The notes below the pieces were generated by a model. That model saw nothing but the letters and a program-made list of their open reading frames with translations. It had not been told where the DNA came from and made no database searches. This document shows positions 1-12,500 of a stretch of DNA of 20,500 nucleotides, one piece after another. Position 1 is the stretch's first letter; each line of letters starts with the position of its first letter. Position numbers and translations under genes: made by a program. Source of the stretch: Bugula neritina (lineage: Eukaryota > Bryozoa > Gymnolaemata > Cheilostomatida > Bugulidae); the NCBI GenBank assembly GCA_964035545.1, contig OZ037766.1, positions 15,057,222-15,077,721 of the forward strand, in the 5' to 3' direction.

Positions 1-199
1 TACTTTTAATATTAAGATAGAGTTGAATCTATTACATGTAATTTAAAAACATCAATATGACTACAATGCAAATAATTTTTTTAAATTTTGCATTACTTTC
101 ATGCACCAGAGTTGTATTGTTTCACAAATTAAGATTAGTTGCCTTTTTTTAACAAATGCTTATGTTTTGTCATTCTCAAATTTTTATTTTCATTTTCAG
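1..199 (+). other. End of upstream intron
   Basis: AT-rich sequence ending in a pyrimidine-rich tract and CAG before exon 1. No coding resemblance; the methionine-started frame from 101 is intron read-through. Confidence 0.75.
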
Positions 200-519
200 G
201 TAGCTTTGTTTCTGAACAGAGCTTTGAATGACCCTCGGTCTTTCTACTGTATGGTAAACTGTCACCTTCTGGACTATGAGGTGTGCAGAGTTGTAGAAAA
301 CAGGCTAAGTAACACAGCAGATGATACAGTCAAAGACTATGGTCTTGCTTTCATATATGCTGAAGAGAAGCGAGATGCTAGAATACGTGCCTACTTGGAC
401 AAACATTTGGTGAAGAACCCAGAGCTAACAGATCTTCAAAGACTATCAAATTATGTTCTGCAAATGCTGACTGTTCCTGAAGAAGTTACCAAAACAGCCT
501 GTTCAGTGGACAAGTCAAG
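200..519 (+). CDS. RNF213: RNF213-like exon 1: helical region before AAA2
   Basis: Starts after ...TTTTCAG at 199 and ends before GTATTG; phase 0 in (assumed), phase 2 out. It encodes residues 1-107, from VALFLNRALNDPRSFYCMV to SVDKSR, mostly predicted helix. The reading frame is open upstream to 101, but a pyrimidine tract and CAG make 200 the exon start. It is probably the end of AAA1 or the start of AAA2, inferred only from its place before the AAA2 Walker A-like motif. Confidence 0.8.
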
Positions 520-3500
520 GTATTGCAGTTTACAACTAATATACCACTGCTTTCTTGGCGGTATTTCCTTTGTTTGTAAAAATTAACTTTTTGATAAGAT
601 TCTTCAGTCACCATTTTTATGTTTGGGTTTCTAAATTCACAGTTTATAAAATTGATGAGTTTTCTACAGTTTTAATTTATTTGAGTTTCACCATGTTAAG
701 CTGGTTAAACAAAAAAAGAACTTCTAGCTGTGGTGGTCTAATTAAATTTGCTGATTGTGTAATACTTTTCATGTGGTGACTTGATTTATGTTTGTTTTGA
801 CTAGATCATTCTGCAGACTGATAAGATCCAGGAGGGCTGGAGTTGGCAAGTCTCTCCAGAGAGATGACTTGGTAGCTGCACTAAGAAAAGACAAGAGACT
901 TCATGGCAAGGACATCACCATTCCTATTTATAAGGCTATCGACACTGATCACATCATTCACAGGCTGACTGAGGAACTTGGTAATGGGTACACTGATTCC
1001 CCCCACAACACCATTCATATTGACATTGCTCATGAGGTATATTTAGATCTCTTCTCTTCATTCTTTCTACTAAAACGATACTTTAATGTTTAATATTTAA
1101 TTACTTTCCGATCTCTGTTGTTTTCTGTACCTGAGCATTTAGCTGTTCTGTGAATATTTATTTAGTACATTATTGAATCCCTGACATGATAATAGCATTC
1201 ACTGCAATTTTAGGTTGATTCTGGTGTGGATGAACTTCTGTTCAACCTGATTATACTGAGAAGTATTGTAAACTCTGAAGGTGTGGTATGGCAGGCACAG
1301 AATACTCAGTACTACATTATTGAGTGCATGCCTTTCACCAGAAAGGTAAGCTGAAATTGATGGAGATGGTAAAAATACTGAATCTAACTATATTCAGTAG
1401 TATTTGTACATATTAAAAGCACATGCTTCTCATTATTATAACTTCTGTAGGATGGTAGTTGTGCTCACGAGGTGATGGAAATGTTACCAACAACCATGTG
1501 TCAGACACCAGAAGAAGTTTGTAAAATCTATGTAGCTGGCGGTCCATTCCCAGGTGGGATTCAGACTGAAATACTTGTTTTAATTTAGTAACTCATGATA
1601 CAAAGGCTTTAATTGAGCATGCAATTTACATATTTTTTGATTGTCCTAATTTGAATATCTTTTTATTTATAAAATGTCATTATATTGTTTTGCAGATGGT
1701 TTCATTGGATTCAACAGAGATGTGCTGATGAAGGAAGAATGGCAAACTGTACTCAAGTATCTCCTCTCTCATGCTAGGAATGATGGGAAGTATATCATAT
1801 CAAATGCTCCTGTTGTGTCACCACTTGAGGCTCTGCAGCTGCTCATCAGGTGAGCTCTGCACATCTTATACATGTTTACTAAAGCTCTGTATAACTATAG
1901 CTAGTTGAACTATTTCTCTTGATCATGTGCCCAGATTACTTCATTTTATGAACTGGGGTCAATGGGCTCCGCTGTTTGCCTTTTCACTCCTCCAATTAAA
2001 CTTAAATCCACTGTCAAGTAAAGTATACTCAGATTAATTCCTTCCATATTCTGTCTCATTGTAGGAACTGTGGCCTGAAAGACCCGACTTGGAGTGAACT
2101 GAGACACTATGTCTATTTCCTCAGTAATCAGCTATTCAAAGTTGAAAAATCTCCCTATTGCCTCATAGATATGGCTGAGGATCTTCCTGGGTTTAGAAAA
2201 TTTGTCATGGAATTCATGTTTAAAATGGCTCAGGTAATACTCGTGTTTCATTTATACTATATCAGGTTTTTGATCTCTTTTGAAAGAAATGTTGGTCTGT
2301 TAGAAAGTTTATCCTTATGTGGCACCTATCGTAGATATTGACTAATAATGTAGTAGTCTGTTCTAGTAAAAGGCTAATGTAGTGCAAGTTTATATAAATC
2401 TTCAGTTAGAAGTTTTTGTCAACAAGTCTTATTATTTTATGATGCTATAGTGGTAAGGAAGAGTTTTTTATTTTAAAATATAGTAAAATGAACCTTTAAA
2501 ATGCATTAATTGTTTTACCAGCTTTGACAATCAATAGATCTTTTAGCACTAAATATTTAACACTCAGAGAGCATTTCTATCTTAATAATGGTGGTGCCAT
2601 ATTTACTGCGCAATGTTTTAGGATTTTGCTACTCGATCACTGAGGATAGCTGAAGAAACACCTGGACTGCACCTTCGCCCTGTAAGATGTGTTCCTTGTA
2701 TTTTTCTCGCATCTAGTCATCCAAATATGTTATGATTCATTTCTTAGTTTCCATATTTTAGTTTAATTCTAATCTCTCCTGCAGCAATTAAAATAATTAA
2801 ACCATGACAGATGAAGGTTCATATTTCAATGCAGTTGGTATCTTGCTTATCATTTTACTACTTTCATTTACTGATTCTAAATTTAGATGGAAGGGGCAGA
2901 GGATCTAGATCAACTGGAAATAAAGCGAACTTGGGAGAGTGGCAACCATCCATATTTGTTTTTCAATGAAGATGGAGCTACATTTACACCTTTAGGCTTT
3001 TTTGTTGAAGCTAAACATGGGGGTAAGTAAACTTAAGTTTATCAACCTAGTTTTATTTTTGAAGCTCACTGAAATTTATTCAAGATATTTCATTCTAATT
3101 TTCTTTGAATTTTTCAAATGTATAACCTACAGTTCAGATTGCTTAGTTAATGGCTAATCCAAACTAAGCTGACAGTGCTCAAAGCTATAAGATGTTCATT
3201 ATTATAGCTGTACTGTGGCAATATAATTATAAGTCTAGCATGTTACCATCATTTGATTAATTGCTCTGTTACTCTTTAAAACAAGTTTGATATAAACTAT
3301 TTATAGGATCAGTTTTCTATGTTGACTCATATGTATTCCCATATATTTATTTTAGCTCGCCAACCCTACAGTCTGGTTGACTGTCATACGAAAGATGTTG
3401 TGCAGCCAAAATGTATAAACCGAGAGTTAAAAAGGGCTCTTGATCAATACAGCCTTTCAATGTCTGAAGATTTTGATAAACTTACGAGGTAGAAGTCATG

Positions 3501-6500
3501 TAAAGTTATTTTATTTTCTGTGACATTTAAATTTCCTAGTGCACATTTGCATTTCATACTGCTCTGTATTTCAGACCAGCACAGCTAGATAAACTGAGAA
3601 ATGTCATGGTAAAAGAGGTGAAGCTTTCAAGAGCAACAGTAGGGCCTGATGGCAAGACTGTATACAATCCTGAAGAGATGTTTGCGAATCATGATGACCC
3701 AGACCCAAATTATGTGCTAACAATGGACAATGCCAAGAAGATATTGGCCATACACCAAAGATTGCGGTGAGCATTCCTTATATACCACCTTAAACTGATA
3801 AGACATATGGTATGGTGTTGCTTATACACTTAAATTTGAAAATTATATGCTGTTCATACATAATATGTCAATATATATGCACTAGTTGAAATTAACAATA
3901 AGTAGATATAATTTAAATTTTAAATATTACAAGGTGTTAGTTTGAGAGAATTTTTAATTTTTCATATTTATCTTTTATCTATACTTTTACAGAGTTGATA
4001 TTCCTGTGATAATCATGGGAGAGACTGGTTGTGGTAAAACTAAACTTATAGAGTTCATGTCCAAGTTACAAGTACCAACTGCTTTGAAAGAAGAAATTAA
4101 GACCATGATTATTGTGAAGGTTTGTGTCTAAATTGTTTTTATCCAACTATTATCTGTTATTAATTTGGCTTTTATGGTGTATTATAATGGTACTGCTAAA
4201 TGTATGCTTGTGTTTTGCAGATTCATGGTGGGACAACTGAAGAAGATATTATCAGGAAAGTTGAAGAAGGGCAGCAACTGGCTCTTCAGAATCAGCGGAT
4301 TTGCCAAGAATACGCTGCTAGTTTTAAGTCTGAGCGAGTAAGTTGATGTGTATTTTGGTTAAGCGGTTTTTCTTAGTAACAAATATGTTTTCAATCATCA
4401 GCTAATATAGTTTAAGCAAAGTTTAGCTGGTTTTTGCCTTATACTTCATGATGGGTCTCACAATTTGTCTAACTATGTTTGTAATATAAACTCATAGTTA
4501 TGAAACTAATCTAGTTTTACAAAGGGCATGACAGAAATTGTTTAACACTTTACAGGTACCTTCTGTCTACACAATCTTGTTCCTTGATGAAGCCAACACT
4601 ACAGAAGCTATTGGTTTAGTCAAAGAGATACTCTGTGATGGTAGAATGAGAGGGAAACCTCTAGACAAAACATCTGGACTAAAGATCATAGCAGCTTGTA
4701 ACCCCTACAGAAAGTATGTTATTTCATATAACCAACACCAATTTTATGTTTGATAGACCCTTTTACGCACTCCTTTAATTTTATAAGTGCAATATGATTG
4801 TTTTATAATTATTACTATTTTATATGTACACGTGATATGTATAATAAAATATGTTTTTTGTTATGTTGTCATATGTTTTATGATCACAGTCACATTTAAA
4901 AAGAAAATATTTATTAATTGCTAATTTATGCTTGAGCTCTTAGGTTACTTTTTGTTACATTGCTCAAATATATTCTATTTCATGTTCAATGCTTCTTTTA
5001 CTATTACTGTGTTTATTGTATGTTGAAAAAAGTACATCTTGTTTTCACTAAACCCAGATTAGAACTCAACTCTGTGATCTTATACACATTTATCTAATCA
5101 GGATATAGTGTAAACAGTTCTAATTAGAAAGCTTTTTGTAGGCATTCAGAAACTATGATTGAAAAACTGAAGAAAGCTGGACTAGGTTACAGTGTTGCTG
5201 AAACTGAAACTAAAGACAAATTTGGTATATATGTGTGCATTCTATTTAAACACATTTGATTAAATACAATATATATAATTCATCATGTTATATGCTTGGC
5301 AGAATATATTAAGTGAGCAATTATTATGCATATAAATTTAGACTTGACTAAAACCTTGCATATACAATATAGCTATGAATGAATTATGTGTTAATTAGAA
5401 AACATCATGTCAAAAATCTAAGAGTTTACAAAGTTTAAGGAACAAATAAATGTGTGTATATATAGCTTTTTGTTTTTTCTTTTGTTCTGGAAAATGCATA
5501 CTATTATGTCATCATACATGTTGACCTTTCCATGTAATATTTTTTTGTAGGTCAGATACCGATGAGACATCTGGTGTACAGAGTTCAGGCTCTCTCACAG
5601 AGTTTACTTCCTCTAGTCTGGGACTTTGGTACTCTGAGATCTGCTGCACCACAGAGAGTTCCTGGAACATCGAGTGGTGACACTGAAAGCGCATATATTC
5701 GCCAAATGATAGTGAAGTTTGTAAGTTTTTTCGTTAAGAAAAAGATCTACTTTTTATAAATTTATAGTACACAAATTATAAATTTTCTCAAATTATTGCT
5801 TTTTATATTTGTGAATGGTTAGTTTAATCCAAATGTTGTTGTATCTCTTCATGAATAAACTAATATTTATACTAGTCTACATGTGTTACATCTGTATTTG
5901 ATTGCAAAGAATCAGGGAAACTCAAACAACCCAGACAAGCTCCAACTTGGTCATCAGACAGCTGTAATGGCTGAGTTATTGGCATCATCTCAAGCTTTCA
6001 TGCGATCACAGAAGGTAAATACATATACTATGTTTTAAGGAAGATAGAACTTTACTAGTTTAACGTGTGCAATAAATAAATTTTTGATTTTGAATTGCTG
6101 TATATTTATAGCAAGCACTAAAAGCTTTTTGTTAAATGTTTTTATAGGATGAATGTAGCTTTGTGAGTTTAAGAGATGTCCAGAGGTTGTTGGATGTAGC
6201 TGGGTGGTTCTACAGTCGTAGGAATCATATCTTCCCAGCTATAGATAGACTGGCTCATGAGTTGGATTCGACTGATGACGATGACGGAGCTGTTGCTGTT
6301 ATAGATCGCGATGTATGTGTTTCCACAGTCTCAAAATTAAAACTGACATTTGATGTTCATATTTTGACTATAATGCAGTCAGTATACTTGAAGCATACTG
6401 TATGTTTGCAACCATTGCGTGTTTAAGTACTATATATGTGCGTGTATCAGTTTATTGTAACTATCATTAAGATAAAAGGGACCAAATAATGTTTATCTGT

Positions 6501-9500
6501 TGCATATTTTCTTTAATATCTGCAAAGCAGGCAACCAGCTATGTAAATAAAGTTAAGTTAAAGCTGGAAACATCGCAATAATAATTATTTATTTCTAAAA
6601 ATGCTATAGTGTACTAAAATGGTAAAAGTAAATTAAAATATTTATTAAACTTCTGTAGAAGGACTACACCACCAGAAGTTTAGTGTTGGCTGTTGGTGTT
6701 TGCTACTTGGCAAGGCTGGAGGACTCAACTAGAATTGCTTACGCTAAATCTATAAAGAAAAAAATTGAGACATTGATTGGTGGTGGAGCAGACACTAACG
6801 TTTACAGGATGTCAGGAAGAAAATTTCTCTTCACCCAAATAAAACTGTTAGTTTTTCAATTGTTTTTTTAAGAACACGTTCACATTTCCATCCTGTAAAA
6901 TACTCATATAGTAATATGCATTTGACATAATTTATATCATTATTTGTGTAAAGCGCAGAGTTTTTGCTAAAACATTCACTTTTCAAACATCTAGAATTAT
7001 TAGATTTTTTCCTTCTGTAAACGAATATCTAAGGTAAAGGAGATTAGCAAATTTATTATAGCTATTTAGCAATCTTTATTTTAGATATGTTTCCCTCGAA
7101 CCATTGTCATTGATTTTCTTATCAGAATGCTGATGATACCAAATGTTAACAATTATTTATCTTTAAGCTTTTAATCCTTTAAACTCTTTTTACTAAGTAA
7201 TTAGCATTTAGATTATATTTTTAGCTTTGTACTAATCCAAATCTAAAAGAGAAGTTTATGCTAAAATAACATATATGTTTATTTGCAACCTTTATTTTTT
7301 AGTAAAAGGTGCTTAAAATGATAGAAAGCTTTAAAAATAAATTATAAACCCAATATGTACTTCATCATTAAATATATTTTTTCTGTTCCAGCTGAGCCAT
7401 TTTTTACTCCACTAGATACCCGTAGAAACCCATTTTTGATCTGTTTATTTGTAAACTCTCTATTGTCGAAGAGTTTATTATTCTCCACTATGATTTTGTT
7501 GCCTGATTGTGATGCATTTCTTGGGAGGATTGGACTTTCTGTGCATCAGATCAATTTTATTGCTGAAAATGGATCGATAGATTCCTGAATGGAACCATAC
7601 TACGTTGAACAAATTGTGGAGCTGGTTTTCTAATTTTAACATACTTTTAGATGTCAAGACATGTTCATCAACGAAGTAGTGAACACAGAAGCTCACAAGA
7701 ACATTGCTAAGAACAAAGCTCTGAAAGAAAATGTTTTCATGATGATTGTCTGCATTGAAAATAGAATTCCTCTTTTCCTGGTTGGAAAACCTGGCAGCTC
7801 TAAGTCTCTGTCTAAAGCTATGGTCATGAGTGCAATGAAAGGAAAAAGATCAGAGAGTATTATCTTCAGAGGGATGAAAGAGGTTTGACTAACAACACAA
7901 TTGTGTGCTGCCAAGCATTGCAATGCATGTATACATTAATAGTAATCATCTTGGCAAAGATCATATATAGACGATTCTGTAGAATTGTTTTATAAAGAAA
8001 ATTCTTTCCCTAAATTTTATTCAAAATATTTTTAATGAAAATTTTTACCCTTCTAAATATTTTCACACTGACTTTATTTATAGACCTACATGGCATCTTT
8101 TCAATGCAGCAGACACGCTACACCAGCTGGAATTGTCGGTGTGTTCAATCACTGTGCTAACTTTCAGAAAGATCAAGAGTTGGATGCATTTGTCTCAGTT
8201 GTGGTACTTGATGAAGTCGGATTGGCTGAAGATTCTGAGAACATGCCTCTTAAGGTATAACTCATAGACTAGTCGATGTTTGCACCAGTAAATGCCTTAA
8301 ATTGGTTTTTCAGCTTAAGATGTATCACACTCTATACTACTGAATACTCTTTGATAGACTCTGCACCCTCTGCTAGAAGATGGTTGTGAAGACAGTAGTA
8401 TTACACCAGAACCATACATGAAGTGTGCTTTTGTTGGCATCTCTAACTGGGCACTGGATCCAGCCAAGATGAACCGTGGCATATTTGTCCAGAGAGGAAC
8501 TCCTAAACCAAAAGAACTGAAGCAAATTGCTAAGTATGAGTTTCATTTATTATATTGAAGGTTTACATCTATTGTTCCCTTGTTTATGACTGTTTATCCC
8601 TATACCTTTATCTGAGTGAATCATTAATTTTTACAGAGAAATATGCAGAGGTTCACAAAGCGGAGACACTAATGTAGAGCGTTTCATTGCTCCTTTGGCC
8701 AATGGCTATCTTGAAATTTGTGATGCAAAAAAGCCCGAGGAGAGAGACCTCACAGAGTTCTTTGGGCTGAGAGATTTTTACAGGTTTTTTACCAATATTT
8801 TTTAGTCAATATAATAAATATTATTTTAATGTTTACTGTAAGCAGTCTTTTCCATAACTGTGTGCAGTTTACGTGATGTAATTGAACTGCATTGTTCAAT
8901 CAAGTTTTATGATAATATTTGCTCTACTGTTATCTAGTTTGATGAAGATGGTGGTAAACTTTGCTGACAACACCAAGTCTTTAAACAGAAACCAGCTTGA
9001 GCATAGTATACGCAGAAACTTTGGTGGTTTTGATCCTGAAAAATTTGATCCAATGGAATTCTTCGAGAAACAATGCAATATGGAAACTCTAGAACACCAA
9101 GAAGATGGCCGACCTCCAGTGGATTCAATTGGACTAATTCAATCCAGTCTCTCTGGAGAAGATACAGCTCTTGAAGGGTTGGTGTCAAAATTTGAATTCT
9201 TTTTCCTTTGCCTCTTATATTTTCTTTGCTTTTCTCATGAATTTATCCATGTGGATAAATATTTCAGTTGTATATATAGTTTGGTAAATACACATTTATA
9301 TCTATATAAGTTTATAGCGAATAACCAATATGTATACTGGCTAATTTTTGTTAAAATGAGTGAATATGCAGTAGTTTAAACATGTATAGGTGATTGTAGA
9401 ATGGAAAGTCGATATCTGCTGATATTGACTGAGAACTTGAGTGTTCTGAGTATTATTCTCACCGAGTTTCACTCCAAAGACATGCATCCAGAAGTAGTAT

Positions 9501-12500
9501 TTGGTAGCAAGTTCAGAGATGATGTCTCATATACACAGGTGAGGGGAGATAATGACACTATACATAGTCATTTTTGTATGCAAACAATAGTAAACATTCT
9601 AATAATGGTTTGTTTCACTAATTATCTCATGAATATGCCATTTGTTTATTTAGGTGTGTCACAACATCTACAGAATAAAGACATGCATGGACATGGGTAA
9701 ACCTGTGATCCTACTCAATCTTGATGATCTTTACGAGAGTCTATATGACGCCCTCAACCAATACTTCTCTACTTGGGGAGGCAGAAAGTTTGTAGATCTT
9801 GGACTTGGTACTCACAGAGTGAAAGCTTTTGTTGATGACAACTTCAGGTAATTACTTTTAGAGCAGATTTTTCAGTAATAACTTGTTTTACTGCATGTGT
9901 AAATACTTTGATCACTACCTTTTATACACTTACATTAAAGCTAAGTAAACTTTGTTATACATGCTTAGTATGTGCATTTTAATAATGAATCAAGTACTCT
10001 TGAATTGATAGGCGTATGGAAGACCATGTGTTAACAGTTTCATATGCAGCTAAAATTAGACTATATTTACTGCTATATTGTATTTTGTTATTAAAGTATT
10101 GTCACATTTCTGCACATTTTAAACCAAAGAGATTATTACGACAAATGCACTTCTAGTTGAAGCATATGGCTATGTATCTCAGTTTAGCTCAGACTGGGTG
10201 GGAAAAGGATAGTGAGCAAACTCAACATTCAATGTATTATTAGTAGTTGTTACTAGTAAATATATTCTATTACAAGTATCGGTATGAATGATGCAACAAT
10301 GTATCTCAGGTACTAAACTAGCCACCATAGTCTGAGCTTGTAACATTGCAGGCATCAACAGTATTATAAATTTTTAATAAACTGTAATAATCATAAGCTA
10401 CAAATTATATGCATAACTAACTAAAAAAACGAATTAATAGAGGAACAACCTATCCCCAACAGTGTCTGCTGCACTGACTAACAGGAAACACTGACACAAT
10501 TAGCAAAAGCTTTAGAAAAAAATTTCACAATAGCTTATGCCCAGAAAATTCTTTCTTAGATTGGTAGTGATAGCTGACAAGAACAAAGTACACTCCCAGT
10601 TTCCAATTCCTCTCATCAACCGCCTAGAGAAACACTACATCTCTGCCACTTCCCTTCTCACAGATGAACAGAAGCAAGTGAAGAGAGAGCTGGAGAACTG
10701 GGCTGAACAGTTTGTCACTCCGAAGATGCTCTACAAGTTAGTAAATTTAATTTTGATGCCAGATAATTGATTATTCAAGAACTGTTATGTGATGAGAATT
10801 GTTGCCTTTTGTATCTGGCACACCAACTCTACACTTTTGAAGAAAAGTGTGTCCAAAAGTTAAAAGTTGACCATCATATCATTTTTACTTCTTGTGTGTG
10901 ATTTACAGGAATGTATGCCCATCATCATGTGAAGGTTGTGGTGCAGAGCTGACCAGACCTTACAAGCTGTCCTGTCAACGGCACTTCATTGGTTCATGTT
11001 GTAAAGAGAAAATTGAAAATGAACTCATGGAGAGGAAGTGCCCCGTCGAAGATTGTGGTGAAGAAATTCAGCTGGAGGAATGGGTGATCGACTCTGTTGC
11101 TTTGGAGAACAGGTAATTCTCATTTCTTGTTGTCTTCTTTTCTTTTTTAAACGGCTAAAAATCCGAGTGACTTGTAATAACTAATAACTACTAGATGGCA
11201 TTTTTAATTCAAGAACAGTTTGTTTGCATTACATTCTTCAGTTTTGATAGTTGACACTTCTGGTAATCTCTTATACTATATGTTGTTTACTTGATTTTGA
11301 TAATGTAAACGTAATTTTTAAATTATAATAATGATTATCTGATCATTTTGTCTATTTTACCTAAAACTCTCTACAGCCTACACTTTAATCGGTAATAATA
11401 TATTTGGACTTGCGAATTATTGTACTCTTAATTTGTTTTTATGTATTATATTCTTTTGTAGGCAATACTTTGAGAATTCAAGTACAGAGACGGCGTTCAT
11501 TGGGTACAGCACAGAGACGACTGCATTGGCTGTGCGTAAAGCTGCAGAACAGGTTGATGGAGAATCTAATTCTTCAGAGGTATAGACAAATTATCAATTT
11601 ACTTATATAGATTTGTAATTTTTTGTAATTTCAAACTTTTCTATTTCGATATTGGACTACAATTCCCTACATGTTTTCACAGATTCTAGATTGTGCCAAA
11701 TACCATCTGCTTCAATGTGCTACGGGGGAGTCTGTTTTACGTCTCAACAAAACACAGCTGGCATCTGAGGCTAAACAAATACAGAATACTTACATGGAAG
11801 AGCAGTACCATGAGACTCTCCTACAATATCTGCAGCATATGATCCCATTGGCTGGAGACTCTTCCATCTTTGTCCAGGTTGCTTGCTGTTTATAATACAT
11901 ATATTTGTCTTGTTGCTGTTGTAACGTATTTAGAACAAATTATTTTTGTTGATATAACACTTCACTGCAATAAATCAAATATTCAACACAACTTTGGTCG
12001 TCTTCATAACCAGGTGACATCTTTTGCTGAGCTGATGAATGTTGCTGACATCACATCTCTTTCTCACAGTCTCAGTCAGTCTGGTCTACTGTTAGACATA
12101 CAAAACATGTTTCTCAAAGATTTTGTGAAAGAAGATCAATTTACCGAGGCTGTCAGGTAAATGAGCCAGCCTATGATATGACTGGCAATAATTTTAAATC
12201 AGTATCTTTAGCTTAAACTTACTTCAAACTATTTTTAAAATCTGTGGCATGCATGTTGTTGTTTAATTCAATATAAGTGGCTGAAATTTAACTATCCCTG
12301 TATTTCTGGTGATTTACTTACTCAATGTGTCAGCTAAACGCATTGCTGTACTTTAATTGTCAGGTGTTATATTATAACAATTGTAACAATAAGTCAACTG
12401 ACTGCGCTTTGCAGGTCTCAGTATGAGAAAGTTAACAAGAAACCAAAAATCCTACTGATTCAGTGTGAATCTGCTAATGAAAATATAGAACTACTTGACT

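Noticed and set aside
555-779. 74-codon open frame in intron 1
   Set aside because: Low-complexity hydrophobic chance frame between two well supported exons in another frame.
7355-7588. Open frame in intron 18 (VPAEPFFTPLDTRRNPF...), with a possible acceptor
   Set aside because: No conserved motif, ends in a stop, and exons 18 and 19 join in phase with good family continuity without it.
8882-9379. A single 165-codon exon around exon 23
   Set aside because: Only 8938-9177 matches the family; the flanks are intron-like, rich in Phe, Leu and Tyr, and have splice sites at the boundaries.
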